In this document: positions 44,115-54,482 of the stretch, piece by piece | How positions within the stretch are numbered: position 1 is the first letter of the stretch | Layout: every line of letters starts with the position of its first letter | Assembly: GCA_963811585.1 (NCBI GenBank) | Contig: CAWERR010000008.1 | Location: 62,001-126,000 of the forward strand | Origin: JACDHG01 sp963811585 | GTDB lineage: Bacteria > Actinomycetota > Actinomycetes > Propionibacteriales > Nocardioidaceae | DNA length: 64,000 bases | Direction: 5' to 3' | Notes under the pieces: generated by a model | Told to the model about the DNA's origin: nothing | The model's input: only the letters and a program-made list of their open reading frames with translations | The model's database searches: none | Position numbers and translations under genes: made by a program

Positions 44115-45556
44115 ATGACGTCTCGGTCGACGGTTGCGCTCGCCGCAGCCAGTCTGCTGCTGGCCGCCTGCACCGCGACGTCCGAGCCGGAGTCGTCCGA
44201 CCCGAGCGGATCTACCACTAGCTCCCCGCGCGACGAGACCAGTTCGTCACCCGCGACGACCGAGCCGACGACGTCCGGCCAGCCGACATCCACTCCGCCC
44301 CGTCATACCCAACCGCTCGTGCTGGCCGTCCACCGCTCGCGCGGCGCCGTCGACGTCACCGCTGGCTGGGCGCGGCGCCTGCTGCGTGGTGACGACATGA
44401 CGTGGGACATGGTCGACGGCGGTGGCGGCCAGATCGACGTACGTCGGGGGCCGGCGGGAGTGGCGGCCGCGACCCGCGACCCGAACGTCCTCGCGGTCGT
44501 GCCGGCCTCGAGAGTGACCCCGTTCGTGATCGCGGCCTCGGTCGGCAGGGTCGACCCGCTGCGGCGTCCGTTCGTCTACCCGCTGCAGACCGCGGCGGCC
44601 GAGCGCTTGCCACCTGTCGTTGAGCTCACCGTCACCGGCGACATCATGCTGGGGCGGCGGGTGGCGACCGCGCCTGCTTCGCTCGACGACCCGGCCGCAG
44701 CCATTCGTCCTTTGCAGCGGCGCCTCGCTGCCGCCGACCTGACGGTGGGCAACCTCGAGAGCACCCTCAGCATGGCGGGTCCGCCCCTCCAGGGCGACGA
44801 CTCGTTCGCGGCAGACCCGGCGGTGCTCGACGGTCTCACTGACGCGGGCTTCGACGTCCTCTCCCTTGCCAACAACCACACCGGCGACTACGGAGAGGTG
44901 GCGTTTCGGCGTACCCTCCGGCACTTCGCCCGCAGTGCGATCGAGCAGGTGGGTGCCGGACTCGACCGAGCGTCGGCCTGGCGGCCGACTGTGGTGGAAC
45001 ACGCCGGTGTGCGGTTCGGGTTCGTTGCGTTCAACGCCATCGGGGAGACGCCGACGGCCGGACCCGCCAGCCGGGGGTCGCACAGATCCGGATGCTGCCG
45101 CGCACCGGGCCGCTCAACGCGGGTGACGTGCGGCGGGCTGGCCGGGCCATCCAGAGTCTCGACGGCAGAGCCGACGTCGTGGTGGTGGTGCCGCACTGGG
45201 GCGACCAGTACACGTACGTGCCGTGGCCTGACCAGCGTCGGGTTGGCCGGGCACTGCTCGACGCCGGCGCCGACCTCATCGCCGGCGGGCACCCCCACTG
45301 GGTCCAAGGTGTGCAGGTGCATCGGGGCAAGTTCGTCGTGCACTCGCTCGGCAACTTCATCTTCGACATGGACTTCTCGATCCCTACGCAGGAAGGCGTT
45401 CTGCTGGAGGCGGTCTTCTGGGGCGACACCCTGCGCGCGATCGACCTCGTGCCGTACGTCATCGGGCCGGACTTCGCCCCGCGGCTGGCCGAAGGGAGCC
45501 GGGCAGAGGCGATCCTCGACAAGCTCGCCATCGCGAGCGACGCACCCTTCAACTGA
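44115..45556 (+). CDS. CapA-family lipoprotein (metallophosphatase-like); one indel
   Basis: A 480-codon gene. The N-terminus is a lipoprotein signal (LAAASLLLAACTA, lipobox LAAC) and a Ser/Thr-rich linker. The CapA domain starts at about residue 175: VELTVTGDIMLGRRV, ADLTVGNLESTLSMAGPPLQ, GFDVLSLANNHTGDYGEVAF, FGFVAFNAIGET, then after a single indel near 45075, VVVVPHWGDQYTYVPWPDQR, DLIAGGHPHWVQGVQVHRGK and VVHSLGNFIFDMDF. CapA proteins act in poly-gamma-glutamate or envelope polymer handling, and the fold is calcineurin-like. The frame before correction ends at 45581; the corrected stop is 45554-45556. It is flanked by inverted 75-bp repeats. Confidence 0.85.
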
Positions 45557-45561
45557 CGCCT

Positions 45562-45637
45562 CCCGTCGGGACACCGCTTGACCCGCGTTTATGGGTCGAG
45601 AGCGCCCCGATTCGCGGGTTAGCGGGTGTTTGGTGGC
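45562..45637 (-). repeat. 75-bp hairpin repeat, copy 2 (inverted)
   Basis: The reverse complement matches 43642-43716 in its outer and inner blocks. It fills the convergent gap between the capA stop (45556) and the M28 peptidase stop (45639), where a bidirectional terminator would be expected. Confidence 0.85.
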
Positions 45638-45638
45638 G

Positions 45639-46687
45639 TCAGCGAGTCAGCCAGCGCCACATCGTCGTGCCGACCCGGCGCAGCTGGGGCTGACTCACGA
45701 CCGCCGGGACGTCGGCCGCGCTGTGGTATGCCGCGTAGGGCGTGCTGCCGATGCGTGACACCTCGAAGCCTGCCTTCTCGAACGACCAGTGGTCGCTCGA
45801 CTGGTTGTCGGTGCAGCGCGACGTCGCCACCCCGACCTCGACCGCCGCCCGCGAGAGCTGTTGCTGGACCGACAGCGGCGACAGCCCGCCGGTGCACAGC
45901 GGGACCACCCGGCCGACACCGACCCGGTCGAGCGACACCATCGCGTCGAGGTTGGCACGCTCCGCCGGCCCCATCTGCTCGACGTAGGCAGTGGAGCCGA
46001 AGTGATGGAGGTTGTCACCGGAGCCGCGCGGCTCCTCGGCCCCGAAGAGGACGAACACCACGGGCAACCGGGTCTCCTGCCGGGTAGCGAGGCGTGCGAG
46101 CTCGAGCACGACCGCTACTCCAGACGCGTTGTCTTCGGCGCCAGGTGCTGGTGGGACGGTGTCAAGGTGCGCACCGACGAGGAGGTAGGGCTGAGTGGGC
46201 GTGTAGTCCGATGTGGCGGCGATGACGTTGGTCGAGACACCTGCTGACACCGGAAAGCCCCACGAGTCCCCGCCGGGACCTGCATCTGCTGGAATTCAAC
46301 GTCGTACCCAAGCGTGCGGAGCCGGGCGGACGTCCAGTCGACCGCCTCGGCAAACGCCGGCGACGTCGCATGTCGCGGACCGATCTGGTTCGCCAACTGA
46401 CGCACGGTGCCGAACGCGAAGTCGGACCGGAATCGTGCCGGCTGGTCCACTGGAGGCGTCCGCATCGTCTGGGTCGTCGGTGGGTGCATGTTCTCGGTCG
46501 TCGGGGGCGGCGTCGTCTGGTCGGGCTGGGTTGTCACCCGTGTCGACGTGCTGTCGGAATCCGGAAGGGACGTCGCATCGTCCGGGACGGTCACCGAGTC
46601 TGTGGTGCAGGCGCCGACGAAGGCAACCGCGAGCAGCGTCGCGGACGCCATGGCCACCGCGCGTCTCGGTCTGCCCCCGCTCATCAA
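45639..46687 (-). CDS. M28-family secreted aminopeptidase-like lipoprotein; one indel
   Basis: The N-terminus is a lipoprotein signal (LLAVAFVGACTTD) with a long Thr/Pro-rich linker. The metallopeptidase domain has the zinc ligands in YLLVGAHLDTVPPAPGAEDN (HxD...D), VFVLFGAEEPRGSGD (catalytic EE) and MVSLDRVG, and a late His in DHWSFEKAGFEV. It is frame-shifted once near 46250 (LRTLGYDVEFQQMQVPAGT to VSAGVSTNVIAATSDYT). It would cut N-terminal residues from peptides outside the membrane. Start ATG 46687. Confidence 0.85.
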
Positions 46688-46721
46688 GCCAGGCTACGTC
46701 GTACGTCGCAGGTAGTCCGCG

Positions 46722-48321
46722 TCACTCGGCGGAGTCGGGCAACGGGATATAGGCGGCGACGACATACGTGCCTGTCGTCGTGATTGTCACCGGCTGCATG
46801 CCCACCGGAATGCCGTCGCGGTAGGTGATAAGCGTGACCATCGGCGTCGCGCCGCAGCTTGCTGCCGAGGGCAAACGCATACGCCGCCCCACCCGTCGTG
46901 CCCGTCGTGTACGTCGACCCGATGTCACCGTTGTCAGCCGTCACGGCATCGGGCCCGACTTGCGTGTGCAGGTGTCCCCCGATGACGAGGTCGACGCAAC
47001 CGCGCGCCAGTGCTTCACGGCCGAGGCTGGCGTCGTGGACCATCAACGTGCTTGCGCGTTCGCCAGCTTCGTCGGCCGCGCATGCGGTGTCTGCCAGCAG
47101 AGCACCCTGCTCCGTCGAGCGAGAGGCCGACGAGCGTCTCGCCAGTTCCCGAGCCCGCTGGACCGCGGGTCGGCGACTCCAAGCAGTCGAATGCCACCGG
47201 ACGACTCGACCACCTCACCGTCGAGGAGGGTGAAACCGAGGTTGTCGAGGTAGCCGCTGACGAAGGTCCCTTGGTCGTGGTTGCCAGTGGCGACGTACTT
47301 GTCGTCGAAGCCTTCGAAGGCCTTGTCGAGCGAGTCGAGGCTGAACGCCTCCCAGGCGCTCGCCGGTCGACGTGTCGTCGCCGCGCGTCGAGCAGCACCG
47401 TCGCACCTGCTTCATCGGCGATCGCCCGGGCGACGCGGTCCATCCCGACGTTGTCGTGGCGGTCACTGACCAGGACGGCGACCTCCTCGCCCTCTTCGGG
47501 CTGGTGGAGCTGCGCGCGGAGGCCCGAAGCTTGGTCGGCGAGGTCGTCGTAGAACGTCACGCTTTCGCTGTAGGTGTCGAAGGCGCTCTGGATCAGCCGC
47601 TCCGTGCCGGCGCTGATCAGTCCGCCTTGAATCTGCAGTGGTTGCGCGACTTCGGGGATCGACGCCTCAGGGACGAAGCTGGCGATCGGCTGCCAGGGAA
47701 CGGTTTCCTCGTTGCTCGGCTGGTCGGCGCACTCCAGGGCTCGACCGTGACCGCGAGCGTGAGGGCGGTGGCGACCAGCGACACCTACTCCCGCCGAGCG
47801 CCAGGTGATCCGCCGCGGCCAGCTCGCGGCGACGGCGGCGACCCAGGAGCAGCCACAGGCCGGGGCCGACCAGGCCGATGACGGCACCGCGGGCAGCGTT
47901 CGACAATGCCATGTCGCTGACCAGGCCGCCGACCTTGCCGATCTCGCCCTCGGGCGTGGCTGGCGATGAGCGCGTAACGCTGGATCAGCGTCTCGTAGTC
48001 GTCGAGGTTGGTCTTGCCGACTCGATGGAGACGCCCAAGCGTGCGGTCGGTGGGGTAGCGCACGTCGGGCAGCAAGGCGCCGAGGTGGATCGTCGCGTAG
48101 CCGTCTCGGGTCGGTGAGACCTGCGCGTCGTGGCCGGCGATCACGCGCGCTGCGCTCGTCGTTCATGAACCCGAGGTAGGCGACGGGAGCGGCGACCACG
48201 GCCCAGCCGAGCGACGAAGGCGGCGGCAGTCGAGCGCGGCACGTCGCCAGCTCGCCGGCTGGTGGGCGCGCAGCCAGGCGCTCAGGCGTCGTACCGGGGC
48301 AGATCCGCGGATTGACGTCAC
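46722..48321 (-). CDS. membrane-anchored metallophosphoesterase; frame-shifted in this sequence
   Basis: The N-terminal part has YATIHLGALLPDVRYPTDRT and a membrane segment (GLVGPGLWLLLGRRRRR). The calcineurin-like domain across frames shows VAVLVSDRHDNVGMDRV (one residue off the usual SDLH), FEGFDDKYVATGNHDQGTFV (GNHD), VVESSGGIRLLGVADPRSSG, and VDLVIGGHLHTQVGP (GHLH), ending VAAYIPLPDSAE. The span of about 533 codons fits. At least six indels lie between 46850 and 48240. The start is a GTG near 48321. It resembles actinobacterial YkuE-like phosphoesterases. Confidence 0.8.
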
Positions 48322-48413
48322 TTGTCGAGGATACGGACCGTCGCGCCCGCAGAGGGCGGAATCCTCGCCTGACCGGTCGCGCGAGGATTCCGCCGTTGGC
48401 TCAGGCGCTGAGG

Positions 48414-50248
48414 TCAGCCGAGGCGGGCCTTGAGACCGTCGAGCTCGGTCCAGAGCACGGTCGGCAGCTTGTCGCCGAACTTCTCGAACCACTCGGTGAT
48501 CTGCGGGATCTCGTCGCGCCACTCCTCGGGGTCGACCGTCAGCGCGGCGGCGATCTCCTCGCGGGTCACGTCGAGGCCGTCGAGGTCGAGCGAGTCCGGC
48601 GGTCGGGACGTGAGCCGATCGGGGTCTCGACGCGCGTCGGCCGTGCCGTCGATCCGCTCGACGACCCACTTGAGCACCCGGCTGTTCTCGCCGAAGCCCG
48701 GCCACAGGAAGCCGCCGTCGGCGTCGCGGCGGAACCAGTTGACGTAGAAGATCCTCGGCAGCTTGTCGGCGTCGTGCTCCTTGCCGACGGTGATCCAGTG
48801 GTTGAAGTAGTCGGCGGCGTTGTAGCCGATGAACGGCAGCATCGCCATCGGGTCGCGGCGTACGACGCCGACCGCGCCGGTCGCGGCGGCCGTGGTCTCC
48901 GACGACAGCGTCGCGCCCATGAACGTGCCGTGCACCCAGTCGCGGGCCTCGGTCACCAAGCGGGATCGTGGTCTTGCGGCGGCCGCCGAACAAGATGGCG
49001 TCGATCGGCACACCCTTGGGGTCGTCGTACTCCGGCGCCAGGATCGGGCACTGCTTGATCGGCGTGCAGAAGCGGCTGTTCGGGTGGCACGACAGCTCGT
49101 CGGAGTCGGGAGTCCAGTCGCCGCCCTTCCAGGACGTCGAGGTGGGCGGGCTCGTTCTCTCATGCCCTCCCACCAGACGTCGCCGTCGTCGGTGAGGGCG
49201 ACGTTGGTGAACATCGAGTTGCCGTTCTCGATGGTGCGCATGGCGTTGGGGTTGGTCTTCCCGTCGGTGCCGGGCGCGACTCCGAAGAAGCCGAACTCGG
49301 GGTTGACGGCGTACAGCCGGCCGTCCTCGCCGAACCGCATCCAGGCGATGTCGTCGCCGAGCGTCTCGACCTTCCAGCCGGGGATGGTCGGCTCGAGCAT
49401 GGCGAGGTTGGTCTTGCCGCAGGCGCTCGGGAACGCCGCGGCGATGTACTTGGCGTTGCCCTCGGGCGAGGTGAGCTTGAGGATCAGCATGTGCTCGGCG
49501 AGCCAGCCCTCGTCGCGGGCCTTGGCCGACGCGATCCGCAGGGCGTAGCACTTCTTGCCGAGCAGGGCGTTGCCGCCGTAGCCGGAGCCGTAGCTCCAGA
49601 TCATCCGCTCCTCGGGGAAGTGGGTGATGTACTTCGTGTCGCTGCACGGCCAGGCGACGTCCTGCTGGCCGGGCTCGAGCGGCGCGCCGACGGAGTGCAG
49701 GCACGGGACGTAGTCGGCGTCGAGCTCCTCCATCCGGCGCAGCACGCCGACGCCCATCCGGGCCATCACGCGCATCGACGCGACGACGTAGGCGGAGTCG
49801 GTGATCTCGACGCCGAACATCGGGTGCTCGGCCTCGAGGTGACCCATCACGAACGGGATGACGTACATCGTCCGACCGCGCATGGAGCCGCGGTAGAGGT
49901 CGGTCATGATCGTCTTCATCTCCGCCGGCGCCATCCAGTTGTTGGTGGGGCCGGAGTCGGCCTCGTCGACCGAGCAGATGAAGGTGCGGTCCTCGACCCG
50001 GGCCACGTCGGAGGGGTCGGAGGCGCAGCGGAACGAGTTCGGCTTCTTCGCGGGGTCGAGGCGGACGAAGGTGCCGAGCTCGACGAGCGCGTCGGTGAGG
50101 GTCGTCCACTCCTCGTCGGAGCCGTCGCACCAGTGCACGCGGTCGGGCTGGGTGAGCGCGGCGACCTCAGTCACCCAGGCGGCCAGCTGGGAGTGGCTGG
50201 TGGGGGTGGGTGCTGCCGTTCCTGGTCGGTTGCGGTGTCGGCGGTCAT
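48414..50248 (-). CDS. pckG: phosphoenolpyruvate carboxykinase (GTP) PckG; frame-shifted three times
   Basis: Turns oxaloacetate plus GTP into PEP, the entry of gluconeogenesis. The first 65% reads cleanly: AALTQPDRVHWCDGSDEEWT, KPNSFRCASDPSDVARVEDR, NNWMAPAEMKTIMTDLYRGS, YGGNALLGKKCYALRIASAK, the kinase P-loop AAFPSACGKTNLAML, KVETLGDDIAWMRFGEDGRL and NSMFTNVALTDDGDVWWEGM. After shifts near 49160 and 48975 it continues IDAILFGGRRKTTIPLV, MGATLSSETTAAA, PFIGYNAADYFNHWI, GGFLWPGFGENSRVLKWVVE, ending LDGLKARLG. ATG 50248 needs one more indel near 50213. Length 611 codons, as expected. Confidence 0.92.
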
Positions 50249-50537
50249 GCCGTGACGTGATCCCTCTCACGCATCGCGGTGGCGGTGCCACCGGCCGCTG
50301 CGGTCTGGCTGCGGATTCATGTGGAAATGGGCGCTCTCAGTCTTGTCCTGTGAGCGGTGCATGACACGGTACGCCGATGCGCGTATGCTGCGCGACCCGG
50401 CCCCGCTTGAGAACCCACTCACAACCCCCATTTCGACTCCCTCCCGCTCGGATTTCATCGGGCTCAAGTCGTCACGCTAGACTCACTCCTCGCGTCTCAG
50501 CCGGGCCTCGCGCCCGTCGACGTACGCATTGCAACCG

Positions 50538-50610
50538 GCGCTCGTAGCTCAACGGATAGAGCATCTGACTACGGATCAGAAGGTTGGGGGTTCGAATCCC
50601 TCCGAGCGCG
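50538..50610 (+). tRNA. tRNA-Arg(ACG)
   Basis: Acceptor GCGCTCG pairs with CGAGCGC (50603-50609), discriminator G. The D arm contains AGCTCAACGGATAGAGC. The anticodon arm TCTGA-CTACGGA-TCAGA gives ACG (wobble A becomes inosine). The T arm has GGGTTCGAATCCC. CCA is not encoded. Confidence 0.95.
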
Positions 50611-50631
50611 CAAACACTGAGACTTCGGCGT

Positions 50632-52416
50632 TCACGGATACGCCAGTTGGCCGGTCTGCACATTCCACAGGGCCGCATAGGCACCTTCGGCGGCGAGCAG
50701 CTCGTCGTGCGTGCCGGCCTCGACGATCCGGCCCGCGTCGAGCACCCAGATCCGGTGCGCATGCCGGACGGTCGACAGCCGGTGTGCGACGACGATCGCG
50801 GTGCACTGGGCGGTGAGTCGGCGCAGCGATGCCTGGATCGCGGCCTCGGTCTCGTTGTCGACAGCGCTGGTGGCTTCGTCCAGCACCAGCACGGCCGGAT
50901 CGCGCAGCAGAGCGCGGGCCAAGGCGACGCGCTGCCGCTGGCCCCCGGAGAGGTTCACCCCGCGCTCTCCCAGCATCGCGTCGAACCCCAAGGGCAGCGC
51001 CTCGATGAAGTCGAGCGCCGCGGCCGCCTCTGCGGCCGCCCGGATCTCCTCACGCGTCGCCGATGGGCGGCCGTAGGCGATGTTGTCCGCGATGGTTCCG
51101 GAGAACACGTAGACATCCTGGGCGACATAGCCGAGCGAACCGCGTAGCGAGTCCCAGTCGAGATCACGGACGTCGTGCCCATCCAAGAGCACCTCGCCAG
51201 CTCGCGGGTCGTCGAACCGGAGCATGAGTCGAAGCAGCGTGGACTTGCCCGAGCCGGTTGAGCCGACGATCGCGTGCGTCTCGCCGGCGGGGACGACCAT
51301 GTCGATCTCCTGGAGTACGTCGGGACCTTCGGCGTACCCGGCCCGGACGCCGCGGAGTTCGATGGTGCCCCCAACGCGTCCCAACGAAGCCGACCCGGCG
51401 GGCACGAACACCGGTTCGTCGAGGAGTCGCAGGATGCGGCTCGCCGACGCCCGTCCGCGCTGATAGAGGTCGAGCACCTCGGCCACCGCCGTGAGAGGCC
51501 ACAGCAGCCGCTGGGTCATGAAGACCAGCACGGAGTAGAGGCCGACCTCAAGATCCCCCCGCAAGGTGGCCCAACCACCGAGGAGCAGCGTGCAGGTGAA
51601 GCCCGCCAGGATCGCCATCCGGACCAGCGGCACGAACGCCGCCGAAGACCTGATCGCGTCGACGTTGGCCTGGCGGTAGGCAGTGGAGAGGCGACCGATG
51701 CGGTCGCGTTCGCGGTCCTCTGCGGTGAAGGCCTTGATGGTGGCGATGCCGGCGAGGTTCGCCGACAGGGCGCCGGACAGGTCGGCGACCGTCTCGCGAA
51801 CGCGTGCGTACAAGGGCTCCAGACGTCGTTGGAACAGCAGTGAACCCGCAATGATCACCGGGATCGGCAGGAATGCGAACACCAGGAGCTGGCCGCTCGC
51901 GGCCGCGAAGACGGCGCCCACCAGCACCACGTTGAGCGCGGTCTGCAGGATCGCGGGGGCGCCGACGTCGAGGAAACGCTCCAGTTGGTTGACGTCGTCG
52001 TTGAGGGTGGCCAACGTCGTGCCCTGGGCGCGGGACTCGTGCCAGGCCATGTCGAGGTGCTGCACGTGGTCGTAGGCCTCGATGCGGAGATCGTGCTCGA
52101 CCCCCTGGGCGAGCCCGCGCCAGTACACGTCGGCGACGTACTCCGAGAGCGACTCGACTATCCAGACCACGACGTTGATCGCTGCCAGCCAGCCCAGCTG
52201 GGCATAACGCGACTCGACGCCGAGGACACTGCCGACGAACGAACCGTCCCCCCGCACCACCACGTCTACGGCGGCTCCGATGAGCAGTTCTGGCACCACG
52301 TCGGCGACCTTGTTGATCGTCGACATGGTCACGGCCGCCACGAACCGGCCGCGGTAACGGCGGTGGCGTTGCCAGAGCGAACGCAGTGGGCGGTCAGGGC
52401 TGGGCGGGCGGGGCAT
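50632..52416 (-). CDS. ABC exporter, fused membrane and ATPase domains
   Basis: A 594-aa half transporter. Residues about 20-310 hold six membrane helices (VAAVTMSTINKVADVVPELL through VGLYSVLVFMTQRLLWPL). The ATPase has Walker A AIVGSTGSGKSTLLRLML, Q-loop YVAQDVYVFSG, signature VNLSGGQRQRVALARALL and Walker B AVLVLDEATSAVDNE, with the H-loop IVVAHRLST. It belongs to the MsbA/multidrug branch (ABCB-like) and would work as a homodimer. I chose the ATG at 52416, because GAAGGAACC lies just upstream; the 52446 start lacks a site. The substrate is unknown. Intact. Confidence 0.93.
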   Translation of the reverse strand: MPRPPSPDRPLRSLWQRHRRYRGRFVAAVTMSTINKVADVVPELLIGAAVDVVVRGDGSFVGSVLGVESRYAQLGWLAAINVVVWIVESLSEYVADVYWRGLAQGVEHDLRIEAYDHVQHLDMAWHESRAQGTTLATLNDDVNQLERFLDVGAPAILQTALNVVLVGAVFAAASGQLLVFAFLPIPVIIAGSLLFQRRLEPLYARVRETVADLSGALSANLAGIATIKAFTAEDRERDRIGRLSTAYRQANVDAIRSSAAFVPLVRMAILAGFTCTLLLGGWATLRGDLEVGLYSVLVFMTQRLLWPLTAVAEVLDLYQRGRASASRILRLLDEPVFVPAGSASLGRVGGTIELRGVRAGYAEGPDVLQEIDMVVPAGETHAIVGSTGSGKSTLLRLMLRFDDPRAGEVLLDGHDVRDLDWDSLRGSLGYVAQDVYVFSGTIADNIAYGRPSATREEIRAAAEAAAALDFIEALPLGFDAMLGERGVNLSGGQRQRVALARALLRDPAVLVLDEATSAVDNETEAAIQASLRRLTAQCTAIVVAHRLSTVRHAHRIWVLDAGRIVEAGTHDELLAAEGAYAALWNVQTGQLAYP

Positions 52417-52488
52417 CGGGTTCCTTCGGCTGCAGGGCAGGCCCAAGGCTAAGCGTCCGGCCGTGGGAGGCGTATCGGGCGTGGGTGG

Positions 52489-52647
52489 CTAGTCGTCGGT
52501 TGGTTCCGGTGCCGGCAAGCCGCCGCCTGAGCTCCACCTCCCTGGTCTATGCGCCGACGCGGGTTGTGTTCCAACCACCATCACCCCTGCCACCAGTGCC
52601 AGGACTGCACCCAACTCGGCGGCCCTGATTCCGAAACGAACTGTCAT
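52489..52647 (-). CDS. short secreted peptide of unknown function (52 aa)
   Basis: The ATG at 52647 has GAGGAAG 6 nt upstream. The protein is mainly a signal peptide (IRAAELGAVLALVAGVMVVG, then TQPASAH as a cleavage-like site) followed by a 20-residue Arg/Gly/Ser/Pro-rich mature part. The mature part would be tiny. It lies 73 bp upstream of the ABC exporter start on the same strand. A precursor peptide exported by it is possible, but there is no further evidence. No modification enzyme is near. Confidence 0.5.
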   Translation of the reverse strand: MTVRFGIRAAELGAVLALVAGVMVVGTQPASAHRPGRWSSGGGLPAPEPTDD

Positions 52648-52760
52648 GGGCTTCCTCTGTGGCTCCGGGACATGCTCAGGCATGGTTCCATGCTGCAATT
52701 AGTGACGACAACGCCGGGTGACCTCAGCTGGGGGTTCACCTGTGGAGGAGGCCTGACGCC

Positions 52761-53375
52761 ATGAGCCCCAACGTAGAGGCGGTACTCGCCGACCAGGTGG
52801 TGCTTCCCGTGCTCCGTACCGACTCGGCAGAGCAGGCCGTCATAAGGGCGCTCAGCCTCATCGACGTCGGGATGTCATTGGTCGAGCTGACCGCCACCAC
52901 CCCAGATTGGTCGATGGCCCTTCGCGAGGTGTGCGAGCGATCTCCTGACACGATCGTCGGCCTGGGCACAGTTACTGATCAGAAGACAGCGAGGTTGGCC
53001 ATCGAGGCGGGCGCATCGTTCTTGGTCAGCCCGTGGCCAAGCGCTGAGGTTCGCGAAGTCGCCAGCGCAGCCGACGTCCTCTTCATCGAAGGGGCGTTCT
53101 CACCAGGTGAGGTCGCCGCCGTGGCGAAGCGGGGCATCGTCAAGGTCTTTCCTGCCCACGTCGTGGGTCCCGACTATGTGCGCGGCATCCGGCAGCTGCT
53201 GCCAGATGCCACGCTCGTGCCCAGCGGCGGCATCCCACTCGAGGATGTCCCCCTGTGGGTCGGTGCCGGCGCGTTTGCGGTTGGGGTTGGGAGCGACCTC
53301 TTTAGCGGCGACATGCCTGGTCGGCTGGCAGAAGTCCGCAGCCGACTGAAGAACCATCAGGAGTCGAGCGCGTGA
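52761..53375 (+). CDS. eda: KDPG/KHG aldolase
   Basis: A 204-aa class I aldolase that splits 2-keto-3-deoxy-6-phosphogluconate to pyruvate and glyceraldehyde-3-phosphate. Visible: LPVLRTDSAEQAVIRALSLI, DTIVGLGTVTDQKTARLAIE, GASFLVSPWPSAEV, the Schiff-base Lys in GIVKVFPAHVVGPDYVRGIR, LVPSGGIPLEDVPLWVGAGA and FAVGVGSDLF. ATG 52761 has GAGGAGG upstream. A sugar kinase of the KDG-kinase type follows 34 bp later, so the pair forms a keto-deoxy-sugar catabolic unit. Confidence 0.92.
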   Translation: MSPNVEAVLADQVVLPVLRTDSAEQAVIRALSLIDVGMSLVELTATTPDWSMALREVCERSPDTIVGLGTVTDQKTARLAIEAGASFLVSPWPSAEVREVASAADVLFIEGAFSPGEVAAVAKRGIVKVFPAHVVGPDYVRGIRQLLPDATLVPSGGIPLEDVPLWVGAGAFAVGVGSDLFSGDMPGRLAEVRSRLKNHQESSA

Positions 53376-53409
53376 AGGCAGCCGCCAAGGTCATCGCGGT
53401 GCAGCGCTG

Positions 53410-54339
53410 GTGAGCGCCCCTGGGGTGGTTGTCGTCATCGGGGAGCTCCTCGTCGAGCTTTCTAGTCGCGAGGCGTTCGCCGTTGGCGCAGAGATGCGGT
53501 TGGGATTTTCGGGAGATGCTCTCAACGCGTCCGCTGCGGCCGCCGCAGCGGGTGCTCATGTCGTGCTGGTTGCCCGGGTCCCCGATGACGAGATTGGCGA
53601 CGCACTGGTTGAACAGGTGGGTCGTCTCGGCGTCGACGACTCGGCGGTACGACGGATGCCCGGTCAACACGGTGCGTACCTCAGCCACGCGGACCCGGCC
53701 GGTCAGCGGCAGTTCGTGTACCTCAGGCGAGGGAGTGTCGGCTCGTCGATCGAGCCGACCGACCTCGACCCCGACTTGTTGCGCGACGCGGTCGTGCTCA
53801 CCAGCGGGGTCACCTGTGCGATCTCTCCTTCGGCGGCGGTGACGGTCAGGCGAGCCGCGGACCTGGCCGGCACGTTTGTGTACGACCCGAACTTCCGCCC
53901 ACGGCTCTCCAGTGTCGACGAGGCAGCGCGCGCGTTGCGCGATCTCGCGCCATTCGCGCGACTCGTGACGCCCTCCTGGCCAAGGGAGGTGCAGGCACTG
54001 CTCGGACTCCCGGCCGACGTCAGCAAGAGCACGGCCGCTGCCAGCGTCGCGCAGCTAGGCCCCAGAGCTGTTGCGATGACCTGTGGGGCAGACGGTGTCC
54101 TGCTGCGGGAAGGTGAGCGCGAAACACCCATTGAGTCGCCGCCTTCGCCGCACGTCCTCGACCAGACGGGTGCCGGCGACTCATTTGTGGGGACGGTCGC
54201 CGCCAGGCTCGCGATGGGCGACGACCTCGAGGACGCAGTCCGGCTCGGAGCCGCGGCCGCGTCGCTGTCCGTCCAGGGTGTCGGCGGCACCGGCTTCGTC
54301 CCGTCGCTCGAAGAATCCCGCCGTCACCTGGCGCGATGA
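53410..54339 (+). CDS. PfkB-family sugar kinase, KDG-kinase-like
   Basis: A 309-aa ribokinase-fold enzyme. The N-terminus is VVVIGELLVELSSREAFAVG, with FSGDALNASAAAAAAGAHVV next. The ATP/anion-hole end is SPHVLDQTGAGDSFVGTVAA (GAGD, catalytic Asp) and AAASLSVQGVGGTGFVPS. The pairing with KDPG aldolase supports phosphorylation of 2-keto-3-deoxygluconate. The substrate is inferred from context. GTG 53410, intact. Confidence 0.88.
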   Translation: MSAPGVVVVIGELLVELSSREAFAVGAEMRLGFSGDALNASAAAAAAGAHVVLVARVPDDEIGDALVEQVGRLGVDDSAVRRMPGQHGAYLSHADPAGQRQFVYLRRGSVGSSIEPTDLDPDLLRDAVVLTSGVTCAISPSAAVTVRRAADLAGTFVYDPNFRPRLSSVDEAARALRDLAPFARLVTPSWPREVQALLGLPADVSKSTAAASVAQLGPRAVAMTCGADGVLLREGERETPIESPPSPHVLDQTGAGDSFVGTVAARLAMGDDLEDAVRLGAAAASLSVQGVGGTGFVPSLEESRRHLAR

Positions 54340-54404
54340 TGGTCCGTACGTAGTACAGGCCTAGTCAACTCGGGCTATTGCGTCGGATGCGGACTCACCC
54401 GACG

Positions 54405-54482
54405 ATGGAGGCTGCCAAGGATGCGTCGCAGGAGCCCGCCGTGACCGAATCACTTGACCAGCCGACCGACGAGCCATCGTGA
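54405..54482 (+). CDS. possible 25-aa leader peptide overlapping the patatin gene start
   Basis: ATG at 54405, stop TGA at 54480-54482, which overlaps the GTG of the patatin gene in a GTGA. The peptide is acidic (MEAAKDASQEPAVTESLDQ, then PTDEPS). No strong ribosome-binding site is visible. It could couple translation or be a remnant of an upstream gene. Confidence 0.3.
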   Translation: MEAAKDASQEPAVTESLDQPTDEPS

